Shown: positions 47,780-59,905 of the stretch, one piece after another
Position numbering within the stretch: position 1 is the first letter of the stretch
Layout: every line of letters begins with the position of its first letter
Assembly (NCBI GenBank): GCA_024811115.1
Contig: JAKOGH010000024.1
Span: 62,001 to 126,000, forward strand
Length of the DNA: 64,000 nucleotides
Reading direction: 5' to 3'
DNA from: Terana coerulea
Taxonomy: Eukaryota > Basidiomycota > Agaricomycetes > Polyporales > Phanerochaetaceae
Notes under the pieces: generated by a model
Databases searched by the model: none
Told to the model about the DNA's origin: nothing
The model's input: the letters and a program-made list of their open reading frames with translations, nothing else
Translations under genes and position numbers: made by a program

Positions 47780-49202
47780 CGGAAGTTGACGTAGGATCCA
47801 GCTCAGAGGGATGTCCAAAATGTCTATGCATTATTTTGTGCGAGACTAGCGCAAGGCTGTCTTGGTCAGTGTCTAAATAGTACACCGTTGCATTTGGATA
47901 AAGTGGCACGAATTGCAATAATTCCGGCGATTATCACTGTCCAGGATTTTAAGAGTAGTTGCATCTATCACAAAACTACAATACTCACCTGCTGGGATGA
48001 CTTGAAAGAGGTGGGAAAGCAGAGGGACTTGAGTAGAGCTAGTAGAGTGGATATGAATCAACGATGTTGTTAAGTCTAGGGGTTTAGCTCACAGACCAGC
48101 CTCCTTATATACATGTGTAGAGGGACCCCAGACACTATCTAAGACCTCCAATACCATATGCTGACTGATACAGTCAGGTGATGTCTGACTAAGGCTCCAA
48201 AGCATACCACCGCTCTAACTCCCTTATCGGATCTGACCTAGCTATCATGCTAACATCAACACTATCTAGATGTCCTAATCGAGCTACTGTACACTACTCA
48301 GTCCATGATGTCATACTGACATTATACTGAGGTCATAGTCCAGAACAGTTCTAGACCAGAGTCCTGGATCCTACATCCGTATAAGGCATATCTCTGATGT
48401 CCATGCGATAAGCACATGGCAAACTGATCTAGCGTCTTGTAACGCTGTGTGACGACTTGGTGATATGTCCCGTGACTTGATGTTACACTCTAAGCACTGT
48501 AGACTAGCACTGAGGGAGATTTGTAACAGCATCACCCTCGATTAACCGGTTCTATTGTAGCAGCTGACTAGGAGAGATAAGATTCATGCCCTTCTGTGAA
48601 GGCATGAGTCGAACATTTTTCAGTAAGACTTTAATCGTTCTGCTTATCAGCGCTAGGACAGTAGTTGATGACAAAGTCACCTTCCTCAAAGATAGTAACA
48701 TGCCCATTAGCCGTTTGAACGACAATTGAGTCAATGTCGCGCAAGTTGCGCAATAAACTTCTCTGACCAGTAAAGTGAAATGACACTCCAGAGTCGAGCA
48801 GCCAATCACTTGATTTTGCAAGGTTTTACCTTTGCAGCTCTGACACACGTTAAATAACTTGTTGTGCACACATTGGTCTGGTAATTGAAGGAATCCTGCT
48901 CTATTCAATATAGTAGCATACATGTGGTATCTACTATTTAATCCAGCCTGCTGAGACACTGTGCAATCAGCTGCAAGGTATCGGTTAGTGTTGTGCACTA
49001 GTGTAGAGTAAGAGGGGACGTACTCAAAGTACGCGTCGATGATGTCCTGGTGGATCTTATGATTGTCCATCAGGCATCCGGGCGTACTGGTCGTCATCGT
49101 CGTCGTCGCTGTCCTCGTTTCCGAGGGACACGGCGTCTTCGATGTCAGGGTGGTTGCGGGCATCGAAGCCGTCCTCCCTGTCGAGCGACATTTGCATGTC
49201 AA
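47780..49202 (-). pseudogene. Copia protease and pre-integrase remnants, split by a solo LTR
   Basis: SDWLLDSGVSFHFTG gives a D-S-G protease motif near 48810, in a frame with several stops. KIMHRHFGHPSELD, a pre-integrase HxxxxH motif, lies near 47830 beyond the nested LTR. Confidence 0.7.
47966..48528 (-). mobile_element. Nested solo LTR (563 nt) inside the copia element
   Basis: Flanked by perfect 5-bp duplications GCATC at 47961-47965 and 48529-48533. The ends form an imperfect inverted repeat (TGTTACAAATC against TATCACAAAAC), and a TATATAAGG lies inside. It interrupts the protease/pre-integrase coding sequence, so it landed after the copia insertion and then lost its body by LTR recombination. 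Confidence 0.75.
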
Positions 49203-51014
49203 CTTTGTCAGACCAGATGGTCAGCAAGGGTTTGCGCGAGCTGCGCTTGGCAGAGTGAGAGGAGCTGCCCTCGACGAACTCTGGCTCAGTAAACTTGCGT
49301 TTGAGAGCAACATTGTTCGAGTCAATGCGGGCGTTAAGCTCGGCGATGCGAGCATTGAGCATTTGCTCAGTGTAGTCGAGGTCGGCCTGCTTAGCGTGAC
49401 GTGCCTTCTCTGGCGGCCTCATCTTTGGCGGTGGTGGCGGTGAACTCGCTCTCCTGAGCGACAGCCAGCTTCACGAGCTGCTTTCGTTCCCACCGGAAGT
49501 GTCCATAACGCTTCTGGTCGAAGGTCGAGCCCTTGTTCAGGGCGGCGTTCTTGTCTGCAATCCACTGCTTGCGAGCAGTCTTGCAAAGCTCTCGCGGCCT
49601 CACGTAGCTGGGCCTTGTGCAGAGTCTGGAATTTGTCGTCCTCGTCGAGGATTGCTAACAATTTAGTTAGCGCTGGGAGATTGTTTAGAGCGAACTCCTG
49701 ACGGTGTTCTAACTCACAAACAGTGTTCGCAGGTTGCAGTGCTCGATATCCCGCATGGCATCAGCGCGAATGAGCGTTGTGCTCGTTGGCATCGACGACC
49801 TCCTCGAGGGTTCGGATGTGCTCCTGGGACCCAACGACTCCGAGTTTCTCAGCAAGGGCTAATGCCTTTGTGGAAGCGAGGGAACTGGTTGCCGTTGGCG
49901 AGCCAGAGCTTGCGTTCTCCCTCGATGCAAGACTGCGTTTCTTCAGCCCTCGGACTTGGGGAGGCGGCATGTCGGGGGTGAATTTGTTCACCACCAGGGA
50001 TGACCGGAGCGGCGATGTAGGAGTGACTATAGTCGTCCTGGGCCTTGCCCTGCCCTGCCCGCGCGCTTGCCGCGTTGGGTCTTCTGTCCTTTGCCGCGCT
50101 GGGTCTTCTGTCCTTTGCCGTTGCTGGCACCGTCCTGCTGTTGCTGCTGCTGCCCTTGCGGGCACTGCTGCTGCTGCTGCTGCCCGTTAGGGCGCTGCTG
50201 CTGCTTGAACTGGGAATCCTTCCCTTGTTCTTGACAGCGGTGACGCGCTTAGCAGACTCGGTCTGCTTGCGCTGTCCATCGGAAAGCTTTCGCTGCTCTC
50301 AAGCAGCGATGAGCAGCTGCCCGTAAACCTTGGGTTCAGGGGCCCCAGAAGGGGTAGGAGTTAGTGCCATGTTCACCATCTTCTGATTTAATGTGGTGAC
50401 AGTGGCGACGTGCTTACCGTACCCTGGTGTCTTTGATATGAGGAGCATCAGGTGTATGTAATCATCTATGCTCGTGTAGGCTGCACCTAAGTGGTCGATG
50501 CGAGCTTGGATTTTGGCAACCGCGAGTGCTGAGGACTGATCCTCAGAGATGCGAGTCTCTAGGAGGCCCTCTAAAGTCGGTGTAGGCCGTGCAGAGTGTT
50601 CTGGGTGTAGGGCGGTCTGCAAGGACTCGTATAGGGCCTTGGCTGTCGTTTCGTTCTTCACTGACTGTCCAATCTGGTAAGTCAGGTGAAGGCGGATGAA
50701 GCCCATGGCCCGGGAGGTTGTCGTTGATCTAGTTGTCAAGCTTGTCGACGGCTCTGAGTGCTCATGCTCATTGCCGGGCACCTCGCCAGAGGCAGGAAGA
50801 GCAGGGATGGCAGGGTTGGTACCATCAGCTCGCGACTGCGGCATGAGCGGGAACTGCCAGGACAGTGCAGACTAAGGTCGGCACCATCGGCTGGGTCGTC
50901 GTGAGCTGACGAGCGATTCCCTCGAGTGCCCAGGAATGACTTCAAGGTGCCGTTCCAGTGCTTCCAGTTGGTTTTGTTGAGGACGGGAACAAGCTTCTCG
51001 AGTGAGGAAGACAT
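49203..51014 (-). pseudogene. Copia gag remnants with Gln-coding repeats
   Basis: MSSSLEKLVPVLNKTNWKHWNGTLKSFL starts at 51014 and is a gag-like opening. A 50844-50299 frame (MGFIRLHLTYQIGQSVKNETTAKALYESL) continues the capsid-like part. A CTG-rich stretch at 50130-50215 would encode poly-Gln on the minus strand. Further gag or linker fragments reach 49060. Confidence 0.7.
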
Positions 51015-51236
51015 TGTAGAGTTCTGTAAGAATAGAACAGTCAGTACAACGTACTAACATGGCTTTAGCCAATAGAGGGGCCCTGAAGGGCACTTTTGAA
51101 CCTGCTCAGCTTGCTCAGCGCAGACGGTGCGCTGAAGAGCGCAACCATCACGCACGATGGCAGCGAACAGGTACAGGCGAGTTTACCAAATGAGCTGGTT
51201 GCTGCTGCCAGTGACAGCGCAAGCAACCGCGTCATT

Positions 51237-51249
51237 GGGGCTCATAACC
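51237..51249 (-). other. Primer binding site matching the anticodon arm of initiator tRNA-Met
   Basis: GGTTATGAGCCCC on the minus strand, 8 nt inside the 5' LTR. Its complement GGGGCTCATAACC carries the CAU anticodon of initiator tRNA, so a tRNA fragment ending in the anticodon loop would prime, as in Drosophila copia. Confidence 0.7.
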
Positions 51250-51257
51250 TGTAGAAT

Positions 51258-51541
51258 TGCAGCGCATACAGCGGCGTACACTCCTACCGAGGCCTAAAGG
51301 AAGCTAGGATGGTTACTCACCTGTAGGCTGATTGATATGCACATAAGTGGGTTGAGAGTAGAAAGAGTCTTATTAGATATGGCACAGAGAGCTGCCTTTA
51401 TATATAATATAGGGTGGCTGTACTACAAACAGACACAAATAGATACCAGGACAATAGACAATAGGGATTGTCATGGTAGAACCTGGTAGAACAATAGAAA
51501 AGATGTGAGCAGAGCGCTTACAGCGTCTATCTGACTCAACA
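51258..51541 (-). repeat. Copia 5' LTR
   Basis: 284 nt, about 97% identical to 44425-44707; substitutions are transitions plus one single-base indel. Confidence 0.88.
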
Positions 51542-52205
51542 CTGTCTATACGAACCCTTGAAATCCCGAGCCTGTAGAGAAAAGTGAGTGCTGGGGTGCA
51601 GTCTTTGTTTGCAGCAATGCACAGGCTCACCAGCAGTTCAGAAAACTACTATTACTGTGGTAATGGCAGCATTGTGAGCCCCTGGAAATTGCTATCTACA
51701 GTGTAAAGCTGCCCTATTTAAGTGGTCAGTGAGTGTAGCCATACATGCAAAATTTGGGACTTACTGTGGTGTATACAGGTGAGATGTGGACTTCAGAGGC
51801 AACACGCAACACACTTTATGTATGTCTGAAGACCCGGAATTGGTCTCTTGGGCATTCGGGTCGCGCGTTGGTGAAGGGGCAATAGAAACGGACCGAGGTA
51901 CGATACAATTTTAGATGCAAGTGCAGAGCCTCAGCTTTGCACGTGCTTGGGGATAGAACACCATCGCAAATAGTTTCTCACATAGGTTTAGGTAAACTCT
52001 GGTAAAATTAAGTCAGCCAACCAGGAAGCTACCCGAGAAGAAAGTATCTACCATGGCTTTCAAAGACTGTGGTAGAGCAGACAATGCATCGTAGGGCATC
52101 ATAGGCTATACCAGCCTATTATACTCTTCGCTTTCAATGAATAACTCCAGTGCGTACCATAGACAACATTAGCTACATAATTGAAACCCCTTTCCTGATG
52201 TCGTT
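51542..52205 (-). repeat. Repeat b', inverted copy of 43352-44015
   Basis: Starts directly at the LTR end. Shared segments include CTCTACAGGCTCGGGATTT and CATCAGGAAAGGGGTTTCA (both read on the minus strand). Confidence 0.65.
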
Positions 52206-52757
52206 GGTAAGGAGGACATTTAAGAAGCTGTGGGTCAATAAGTTTCGGGTTTTGTCATAATAGCTAATTTAGGAGAGCAAACTGACAGGCTCTCATACAC
52301 CGTACGAAAAGGTTCGACTGTGTCACTGTATGGAAGTAGATGATTCAATGAGCATGTACACGTCTAAGCGCCGAGCAGGAGATGCGCCCGCCTGAGGGTC
52401 GACGGCCTGACGCCCGACGCCCGCCCACAGCGCCTCCTGGACCTTTTGCGCGCTTCTCCGGATTTGAATATTGAATTCTGCACAAGCTGTCACTAATAAT
52501 TATGTTGCATGTTCTTTTGACTTGGCTCCGCCCAAGTAAACACTACAATATTACCTTGCTTGTCAAGGTCTCTCTGCTATGCGAAATACCGTGGGAAAGC
52601 AACTCTCAACTCACCGGACTTTGCCGTGATTGCATCATATTACGCGTAACAGTCACCAAAGTCACTACCAGTTTCCAGCTTCACCTCAAGGTTGCCTCAA
52701 GGACAAGCAAAGGTTGCTGCCGCGCAAGCGGCGCTTCACGAGTTTTATATAGATGAA
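52206..52757. other. Intergenic after the transposon block
   Basis: No gene is recognised; it should hold the 3' end of the zinc-finger gene. Confidence 0.45.
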
Positions 52758-53664
52758 TTACAAATTCCAGCGAAACGTACATGGGTTGTCCCGATCTCCA
52801 CTGAGTACTAAAGGGAATGACGGACTGATACTGCCATGGGCCTCGCTCTGGTGTGCGTTGAGGTGATATTCGCATGCAAAACCCCTCATGCAAGACCCTA
52901 CGTTGCAACGATATGCACTCGCCAGCGAGAGTCTGCGCGGGGCACGTGAAGGCTTAGAACGAGGGAAACGGATGCCGGCATCGGAGCGCCGCCGTTTGTG
53001 CGCGCGCAGTGCCTCTTCGGCGACGAGGGAGTCCAATGGGAACTCCATAGCCTGCAAGCATAGATGCTAGTTAGTCAATCTACTATGCATACTTCAAGCG
53101 CTGACGCACCTCGACCACCTCCTGGATTGAGTCGCAAGTCGCGTGAGTACCAGAGCGGTAAGCCGGGATTGTGCTACAGGATAGAGACCGCTTGTGGCCC
53201 TGCATCCGGAAAGGTACGAGGCCAGTGAACGGCAGGTTGTGAACCGCATCAGCGAATTGGTCATCGGGAGCTGGGATACTGGCCACTTCCCTGTCTAGGG
53301 GCGAAACTAACCCGAATTCGCGAAGGTCGTTCGGAATGGGCTCGGAGGGCCAGTCGCTGTCGAATGGAGAGCCATAATAAGGCAGAGTAGATACCGGAGG
53401 CATTTCATGCGCGAGAGGATTGGTTTTGTACACCTGAAATAGTGGGATGTAGCTCCCTAGCTCGTAGCTATGCCACAATTCCGGGTGCGCCAGATGGTTG
53501 TGTTGAGTCTGCGCTACTACCCCGTTGTCGGTGCAAGCAGGAGCAGCATTCTCGGAGACTGTGGGATGCACAAAGATGCTAGGTAATGGGTTCTCGAGGG
53601 TAGCATGTGAAAAGTCCGCTGTAGTGCTTGGGTAAATGAATGTTGCGACTTTCTGCTGAGGCAT
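52758..53664 (-). CDS. C2H2 zinc-finger protein (single finger)
   Basis: Exon 1 is 53111-53664, starting MPQQKVATFIYPSTTADFSH. A GTGCGT donor and a GCTTGCAG acceptor join ..IQEVVE to AMEFPLDSLVAEEALRAHKRRRSD in exon 2, giving about 280 residues. One C2H2 finger near the C-terminus reads YRCNVGSCMRGFACEYHLNAHQSEAH, preceded by basic stretches (KRRRSD, RAPRR) that could enter the nucleus. The N-terminal half is disordered and Pro/Ser/His-rich. Upstream in the same frame, 24 codons from 53781 (MMQDIVVEDPMDVDLP) end at a TAG, so the N-terminus may be longer. A TATA box lies at 53894-53902. Likely a DNA-binding regulator; the target is unknown. Confidence 0.7.
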
Positions 53665-53705
53665 CTGCGGCAGTCGTCGACTATTAGATGGCGCCAGTTG
53701 AGAGT

Positions 53706-53781
53706 GCTAGGGTAACAGATCATTCTGAGCGACCGGAAGGTCTACGTCCATAGGGTCCTCCACGACAATATCTTGCATCAT
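53706..53781 (-). other. Upstream frame in phase with the zinc-finger gene, ending in TAG
   Basis: ATG at 53781, 24 codons, TAG at 53707-53709, then the same frame runs on (HSQLAPSNSRRLPQ) into the ATG at 53664. It is either an upstream ORF, a short unusual intron ending in the TAG, or a nonsense change. Confidence 0.5.
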
Positions 53782-53893
53782 ATTGGTCACTATCTGAAAC
53801 TGAACCAGAAGCGAATAACGTCAAAAACGGTGTTGGACCTAATAGAGTAAAGCGTGTGGATGAGTATTCGCTGGTATAACACGAAAACTTAAG

Positions 53894-53902
53894 CCTTATA
53901 TA
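53894..53902 (-). promoter_or_regulatory. TATA box of the zinc-finger gene
   Basis: TATATAAGG on the minus strand, 113 nt above the ATG at 53781. Confidence 0.6.
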
Positions 53903-56043
53903 CCATATCCCGGGGCCATTGTGCGAAAAACACAACCTTGAGGGCCATAGTGTAGTCTAGACGGGACGAGTTACTTGAAGTTGAGCCTGCGACTGGCTGC
54001 AGCAACGCCGAACAAGACGCCGAACGCCACAAAGCCGCCAAGGAAACTGCCGAAGCGCCTGTTCCCAGAGCGCTCAGCGGGGGAGATATTGCCAAGACGA
54101 CTAAGCTTGTATCCTTGTAAGGCTGTGAGTATAAGGGCTACCATCAGTTCCTTGAACTCTGATTGATCATCGGCTGCTTACAACATAGGCAAACATCTTG
54201 ATGCTACTGGACGACAGGTCAGACGCTTCAGAAAGTATCAAACTCGAAACTCACATCTGTCAATGATGTCGCCGGTGTATGTCAAATTCTCCGTATGTAC
54301 TTCACAATATGCACTTCCTCAAGACTCCTGACAGACAGCTCCGCAAACAGATTGTACAGCTCGGAGCTGACGGATTTGGTGCTTCTTGGTGAAGGAAGAG
54401 CGTAATATCTTACAATGATAGATAGTGTCACGCTAACATCATGAGTCTGCATCAGACTGTAACATCGAGTCGCTCGAAACGGTATTAACGGACCCTGAGA
54501 CTAGTGTTAAGATTACAGACAGGGGCACACGAGATGTCTAACTCACCGCAACTAGTGTCATGCATGTGATAGCGATGGTTCCTGCGCTTGAATGGAGGTC
54601 TCGGCCAAGTTAGACGAATGGGAACAGCCGACAGTTCGTACGCCATATCATGTTACTGTTCCACCACTGTCAAAGCAAAATCGGTTCTGCGATTTCAACC
54701 GTGGGGAATCCTGTGAGAAGTGGAGTGTAGATCAGGCTAACCGGAGCGATTGTGTGGTTCGAGAAGACCCAGGGTATGCGCAATGAATGCCGGGAGGCAG
54801 ACACGACAGCGGCAGCTGGTGCGAAACGACGTGAATACGTGCTTTCACAGAGACCGAAGGTACGAAATAAGCTTCGTAGCCTCGTTCTGTTCAGTCGCCC
54901 AGCCCGGCATTGGTAGTAACTTTGGTGGCGTCAGTGACCCCACGTTCTTTCAATCATGGAAGGCGTGAAAGCAACACGCACAGAGAAGGTCGGGCGAATG
55001 CTAGAGCCGAGCCGACTATTCTCGGAGGTCACATAGATAGCGTGGCCGCTCGTGCGCTGAGGCGGTTTGAAAACGGCCAGTCCGACCGTGATGAGTTTAT
55101 GAGCCGCTGGAAAAACACCATGCTGTCACCTCGTGACCGTCCAAGACGCCTGAGAAGGGTTTTGCATGCGCAGCTGCGTAAGGAGAGACCTGTTCAGACA
55201 CGACGACGCAACGTTTCGGGTGTCGTGACGGCGCAGAGTGTGGGGTCAATGCGGGGATGCGGGGTGGATGAGGCTGGAGGCAGAGGGGGATGTGGGAGAG
55301 TCGACAACTTGGTGGTAGTGATTGCGTCCGATGAAGGCGGGGAGAACGAAGATGGGAACATGGTCCGTTGTCCTATCACCCATGCGGTACGGCCTGCACA
55401 CAAAAGCCATCGGCTGAACTGACCGCATCATCGAACGCTATTGAAGCAGCACAGCTAACGGCCAGGGTCTAACCTAAACAAAGACGCTGTACAAGGTAAA
55501 AGAGCCATAATAAAAACACATAAAATAGCATACAATCATTTACGTCTTCGTACAAGCAATATCATGACTGTTTCGATACGCATCTTGTCTTCTTTGTGTT
55601 GAGGAAGGGAGGAAAGAGTGAGAGAGCCGGGGTCAAAGCGGTATGATTAGATTGGGTGACCTCGGACTTTGCCGAATGATCATTCTACCCGCCGTGGGCC
55701 CTCCACTTCTCTTTCGTCCACCTCTCCTCGTTGTCGACACCATCCCTTTCTTCCGCCGTCGACGCAAGAGACATCGAGCTCATCGTCGGCGCCGCTCTTC
55801 CAAGTGTATCACGACTGCCCTGGCCTCGACTCTGGTGCACAGCAACTGTCTTGGCCGGCCATCCCACAATTAGGCTAGAGCGGAACCTGAAAGCCTGACA
55901 GCGGACAGGTCCCCTTTCCGACTCTAACACCCTCACCTTTCCGCCTCTCTCGTGCATATATCTCTTGGGCGACAAGGCTATTCGCCTGGTATATGTTGTC
56001 CCCCTCAGCATCGTCGCTGCATCCCTGATTCCCGCGAGACATC
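53903..56043. other. Intergenic, no gene supported
   Basis: An open frame at 54910-55422 (plus) has no motifs, and its composition fits chance. The last 400 nt are the pyrimidine-rich upstream region of the ankyrin gene. Confidence 0.45.
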
Positions 56044-59000
56044 ATGCCCGGAGTTTCAAGAGCCCAGAGAGCCGAGGCAAAGTACAACGTCGTACTCGAC
56101 TGTGCGGTGCCAGATAACCTTTCATGCGATCTGTGATACTGATCTGCGACTTACAGACCCCAACCTCGGCCTGCACTCAGCTGCAGCCTCCGGCAACCTT
56201 GGCCTGGTCAAGTACGCGCTCGAACACGGCCAACCTATAAACTCCGCCCTCGATGGCATCCTCCCATTACACGCAGGCTCACACGGAGGGAATGACCTTG
56301 TTGTAAGGCTGTTGATTGATAATGGTGCAGATGTCAATGCCCCAAGGTGAGTCTCAACAACGCCACTTTTGGTTCCTTTTGGTTCCCGCTCACCTACTAC
56401 TCAAGAATACCTCGCCGTTACGCAACCGACAAACATCGTGGTACGGCTCCTCCCTTACAGATACCTGGCGCATCTGGATCCACCCCTCTGCATTTTGCCT
56501 GCACGAATGGACATACTACAGTCGTCCTAACCCTTCTTTTGCACGGTGCACACCCCGATCGAGCGGACAAGCATGGCATCACACCAGAAATGGTTGCGCG
56601 ACAGAACGGATTCAACGACTGCGCCGATGTCCTTCACAAGTGGTCCCACAACAAGGATAGAGATCTCCGTGAACGTGAAGCTCTCGGAACTTACTACGTC
56701 GGAGATCAAACCTTCAAGGACGACAAGGGCCATTCGTACTGTGGGTCGTTGGATTGTTCTGAATGCGCGACACGCAAGAGGATACGGGTGAAGCGGTCCA
56801 TCGATAACGCATTCCAAATCCTGCGCCATTCGTCCTCCAACTCAGCCATTACCCCACCACATTCTGCAGGGTCAATATCGGCCTCGAATTCTATGCAGCC
56901 GCCTTCTCCATCCGATCGGCCCCTTGGGGAATACACATTCTATCCGACACCGGAGACCACGCCTGATGAACTCCCTCCTCGACGACCCTCTCTCCCGCAT
57001 GTGCTGGAAGTTCCTCGGAATGTGTCCACCCCATACAGGAGTAGACGACCATCAAACTTATCTGGCACGAGCTCGAGTCGCCCTCGATCGGCGGGCTCCG
57101 ACGCCGAGCAACCCGTCGGACAGCGGGTCAAAGGCAAGATATCCCTATTGAACATTTTCAAGAGGGCCAACGACAACACTCCCGACAGCAACTCACCTGC
57201 GAGCTCTGCTTTCACATCAGCATCTGTTTCCCCCGCCCCTGGTTCTGCGCTAGGGATGACGGCAATGTCTAGCCGAGACGCACTAGCGTCACTACCAACA
57301 AATCCCTCTCCGCACAGCTCAGGTGCAGGCAACCAGCTCCACCAGCGGATGTTCAGCGAGGTTTCGCCATCACCACTGTCATCGCAGGCGTGGGTGGAGC
57401 CTCATCGCAGTCCGTCTGAAGAGAGCCTTCGTAGCCCTGGCGCACCGTACACGTCCGATTCTACCGGCAGAGGCAGCCCATCCACCCGCCCAGGTATCTT
57501 GCGTGGCGCTCACGGCCGGTCTTCGTCCTCTGGGCAGTCCGCTCAAGGCGATGCCAATCCCAACCGCTCTGTGTCCGGCCCTCCATCCGGCAGAGCGCTA
57601 CGCTTCGACCCTATCTCACCACCCCTACCTACAACCCCACGGCGGTCGGAGTCGCGCCCGCGGGCGGAAAGCCGCAGCCCTTCTCGGGGTGTGCGGGGAC
57701 GCGGCTCCATCAACTCACTGCGCTCACGGAGTCCAGCGTCTCCATCGTATGGATTGCGGCTCGAGGGCGAGCCTGAACACATGGGCCCGCACTCGCCGGC
57801 GTATCCCGACAGGGGCTTCATTGAGGAGGAAGACGAGACTGAGTATGGCAGACCGGTGGAGGCGCACGACGGGGTGTGCGAATTGAAGATGCGGCTCAGC
57901 GACCTTGGCATCAAGGAGCATGCCGCCAGGAGAATGTCGACCGACTCCAAGGCGTCCGATCTCGATTCGCAGGACACGCTCCAGCATAGGTTCGACTGCC
58001 CGTTTAGCATAAACGTCCCACCTCCTGAGGACGACGCGCACATGCCGCTACCTGGGCGGGCGAGCCTCGAAAGCAGGCTGAGAGGCAATTCGATGAGCAG
58101 TATGATTACAGACAGCAGCGGTGGCCCTCCGAGCAGCTCCGTATCGACACCGGCTCTGCAGCATCCGAACCTGCCCAGCCCGTACATTTTCTCGCCTTCC
58201 CTGGCGCAGAAGGACCTGCCTTCACCGGACGAGATCGGTATCGAGAAGAAGCAGCTGGCCCCGCCGCTGGATTTGCCCGGCAAACGGCCGCGGGGCCCCA
58301 TGGGCATCGACATCCGGAACATCTCTTCGCATGCGCAAGCAGAGGCGCTCGTCCAGCGCGCGCAACAGCGCATCCTCACCATGGCGGATGCGTCGGACGA
58401 GGAGGACTGCAAGTCGCTTGGTATCGACCTCGAGGGGCGCACGCCCCTCAGCGCCAGATTGGCGGCGTATGGCCAGAGCCTCGCGATCGAGCGCAAATTC
58501 AAGGAGGAAGAGGAGCGGCGCCAGAGCCTCGAGACGGAGCCGCCCACCGCGCTCGCTCGGGCGGACGCGCTTGAGGCGGCTGCGATGCAACTGGGTCGGA
58601 AGTTCAGCTTGCAGGAAAGGGCGCAGAGCGACCCGGCTGTCATCCGACCGCGGAAAGTGAGGCGACCACACACCGCTGATGGTGAATGTGAGTGTAGCAT
58701 GCGTTTCTAAATTCCCACCGGTATGTACTGATTGACCTTACTCTTCAGCTCGCCAAGAGTCTGCTGGTGGCAAGTTCTTGACGCCGAACCCCTCGAGACA
58801 GAACCTGACATCGTCAACCTCGGACCGTACCGGTCTCTTTCGCCATCTTCCCCCAAGTGCGAGCGCCTCTTCGAACCCATCGCACCTCAAGGCAAGGTCA
58901 GAGACCTTGCCCCCGCCCCGCCGTTCGTTCCGCTGGCGCGCTCCCGCACGCCCGACCCCGACGCGTCCTACCCGGCGCTGACCACTGGCGTGCCTCTAGC

Positions 59001-59223
59001 GCGCTACTTGACGTCGCCGCCCGAGGACTGCATCGTCCCGCGCAAGCAGCTGCTCACGAAGCAGGAGCAGCTCGCCGCGCGCAACCAGAAGCTCGTGAAG
59101 ATGGGCTTCCAGCAGGGCTCCGAGACCTGGCGCGAGGGCCCCAACTACAAGGGCGGCACACCGAAGCAGCACCGGTTCGGCGGGATCAAGACCCTCGTCC
59201 AGTCGTTGACCGGCCGCGTGTGA
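56044..59223 (+). CDS. Ankyrin-repeat protein with long disordered region and conserved C-terminus
   Basis: The start MPGVSRAQRAEAKYNVVLD at 56044 is followed by a short intron ending TTACAG near 56154. Exon 2 carries ankyrin repeats (LGLHSAAASGNLGLVKYALEHG; LPLHAGSHGGNDLVVRLLIDNGADVN). A 59-nt intron leads to exon 3 (from about 56406), with GSTPLHFACTNGHTTVVLTLLLHGAHPDRADKHG. The next 650 residues are Ser/Pro/Arg-rich and disordered. A last intron at about 58687-58748 leads to SRQESAGGKFLTPNPSRQ, but the conserved end (FEPIAPQGKVRDLAPAP, VPLARSRTPDPD, VPRKQLLTKQEQ, FGGIKTLVQSLTGRV) is in the next frame. One extra base in the C run 58850-58854 joins them. Probably a cytoplasmic scaffold; partners are unknown. 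Confidence 0.8.
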
Positions 59224-59905
59224 CGCATCATCCCCACCTTCTTTGCCCAACCTTCCATTCATCCCCTCGATCTCATTTGCAGACGTCCCACACTCGCTTC
59301 TCTCCCAGCCGCACCATCGTTATTTTGTGTACCCTTGTTGTCTGTCGTTCTGTGTGTTCTTGTACCTCCGCCCTCGCTGCCCTCGTGCTCCCATCGATCG
59401 CTCCCTCTCTTGCAATGCCGACCCACATGTGTGCGGCCGGATCCCCTGTCTTTTCTTATGTGTATGTTTATTTTATAGGAATGGTGTCAGATTACTTATC
59501 CCCCTTCCCTGTCGCAAGCATTCATTCTCATCCCCACACAAGCCTGTACACTTACATGTATTTGTCCCCGCTGTTGTCTGTATATAAGCAAATGCATATC
59601 ACCGTTGTCCATAGACATTCAGGCAGGTCCGCGAGCAGCAGGCTGGTGGTATTAATGGTGTGCGGTAGGTCTCATTGTAGAACCTGGGTATTTGACTTCA
59701 GAACCGGCAGAAACAGGCTGCTCTAACGTCAAATAGGAATGTGGCTAAAGATGTGTAGCTAAGCAACTAAAAGGCTAGTAGTAGCACTGGTAGATAACCA
59801 CGAACGTTCCTTTGTACATGTGAAGATATGGGAGATGGTAGATTACGAAATGGTCCGAAGAAAGAATGAACATGAGACGCAGACATGTCACAAAAACCAA
59901 ACAGA
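59224..59905. other. 3' untranslated region between convergent genes
   Basis: T- and C-rich sequence between the ankyrin and transcription-factor stops; no gene. Confidence 0.5.

Larger units (their letters stand above)
44425..51541 (-). mobile_element. Degenerate Ty1/copia LTR retrotransposon
   Basis: A 7.1-kb element on the minus strand in the order 5' LTR, PBS, gag, protease, integrase, reverse transcriptase, RNase H, PPT, 3' LTR. Integrase before reverse transcriptase identifies the copia superfamily. The two LTRs differ at about nine positions, and every substitution I see is a transition. The coding region is broken by many stops and frameshifts and by a nested solo LTR. The flanking pentamers (TAATG and CTGTC) do not match, and the flanks belong to different repeats, so this is not a simple insertion. 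Confidence 0.9.

Noticed and set aside
51237..51249. A tRNA gene for initiator Met
   Set aside because: Only the anticodon arm is present, next to an LTR; no acceptor stem, T arm or box B was found.
54910..55422. Plus-strand 170-codon frame as a gene
   Set aside because: Arg-rich with no motif; no conserved-looking segment or TATA box.
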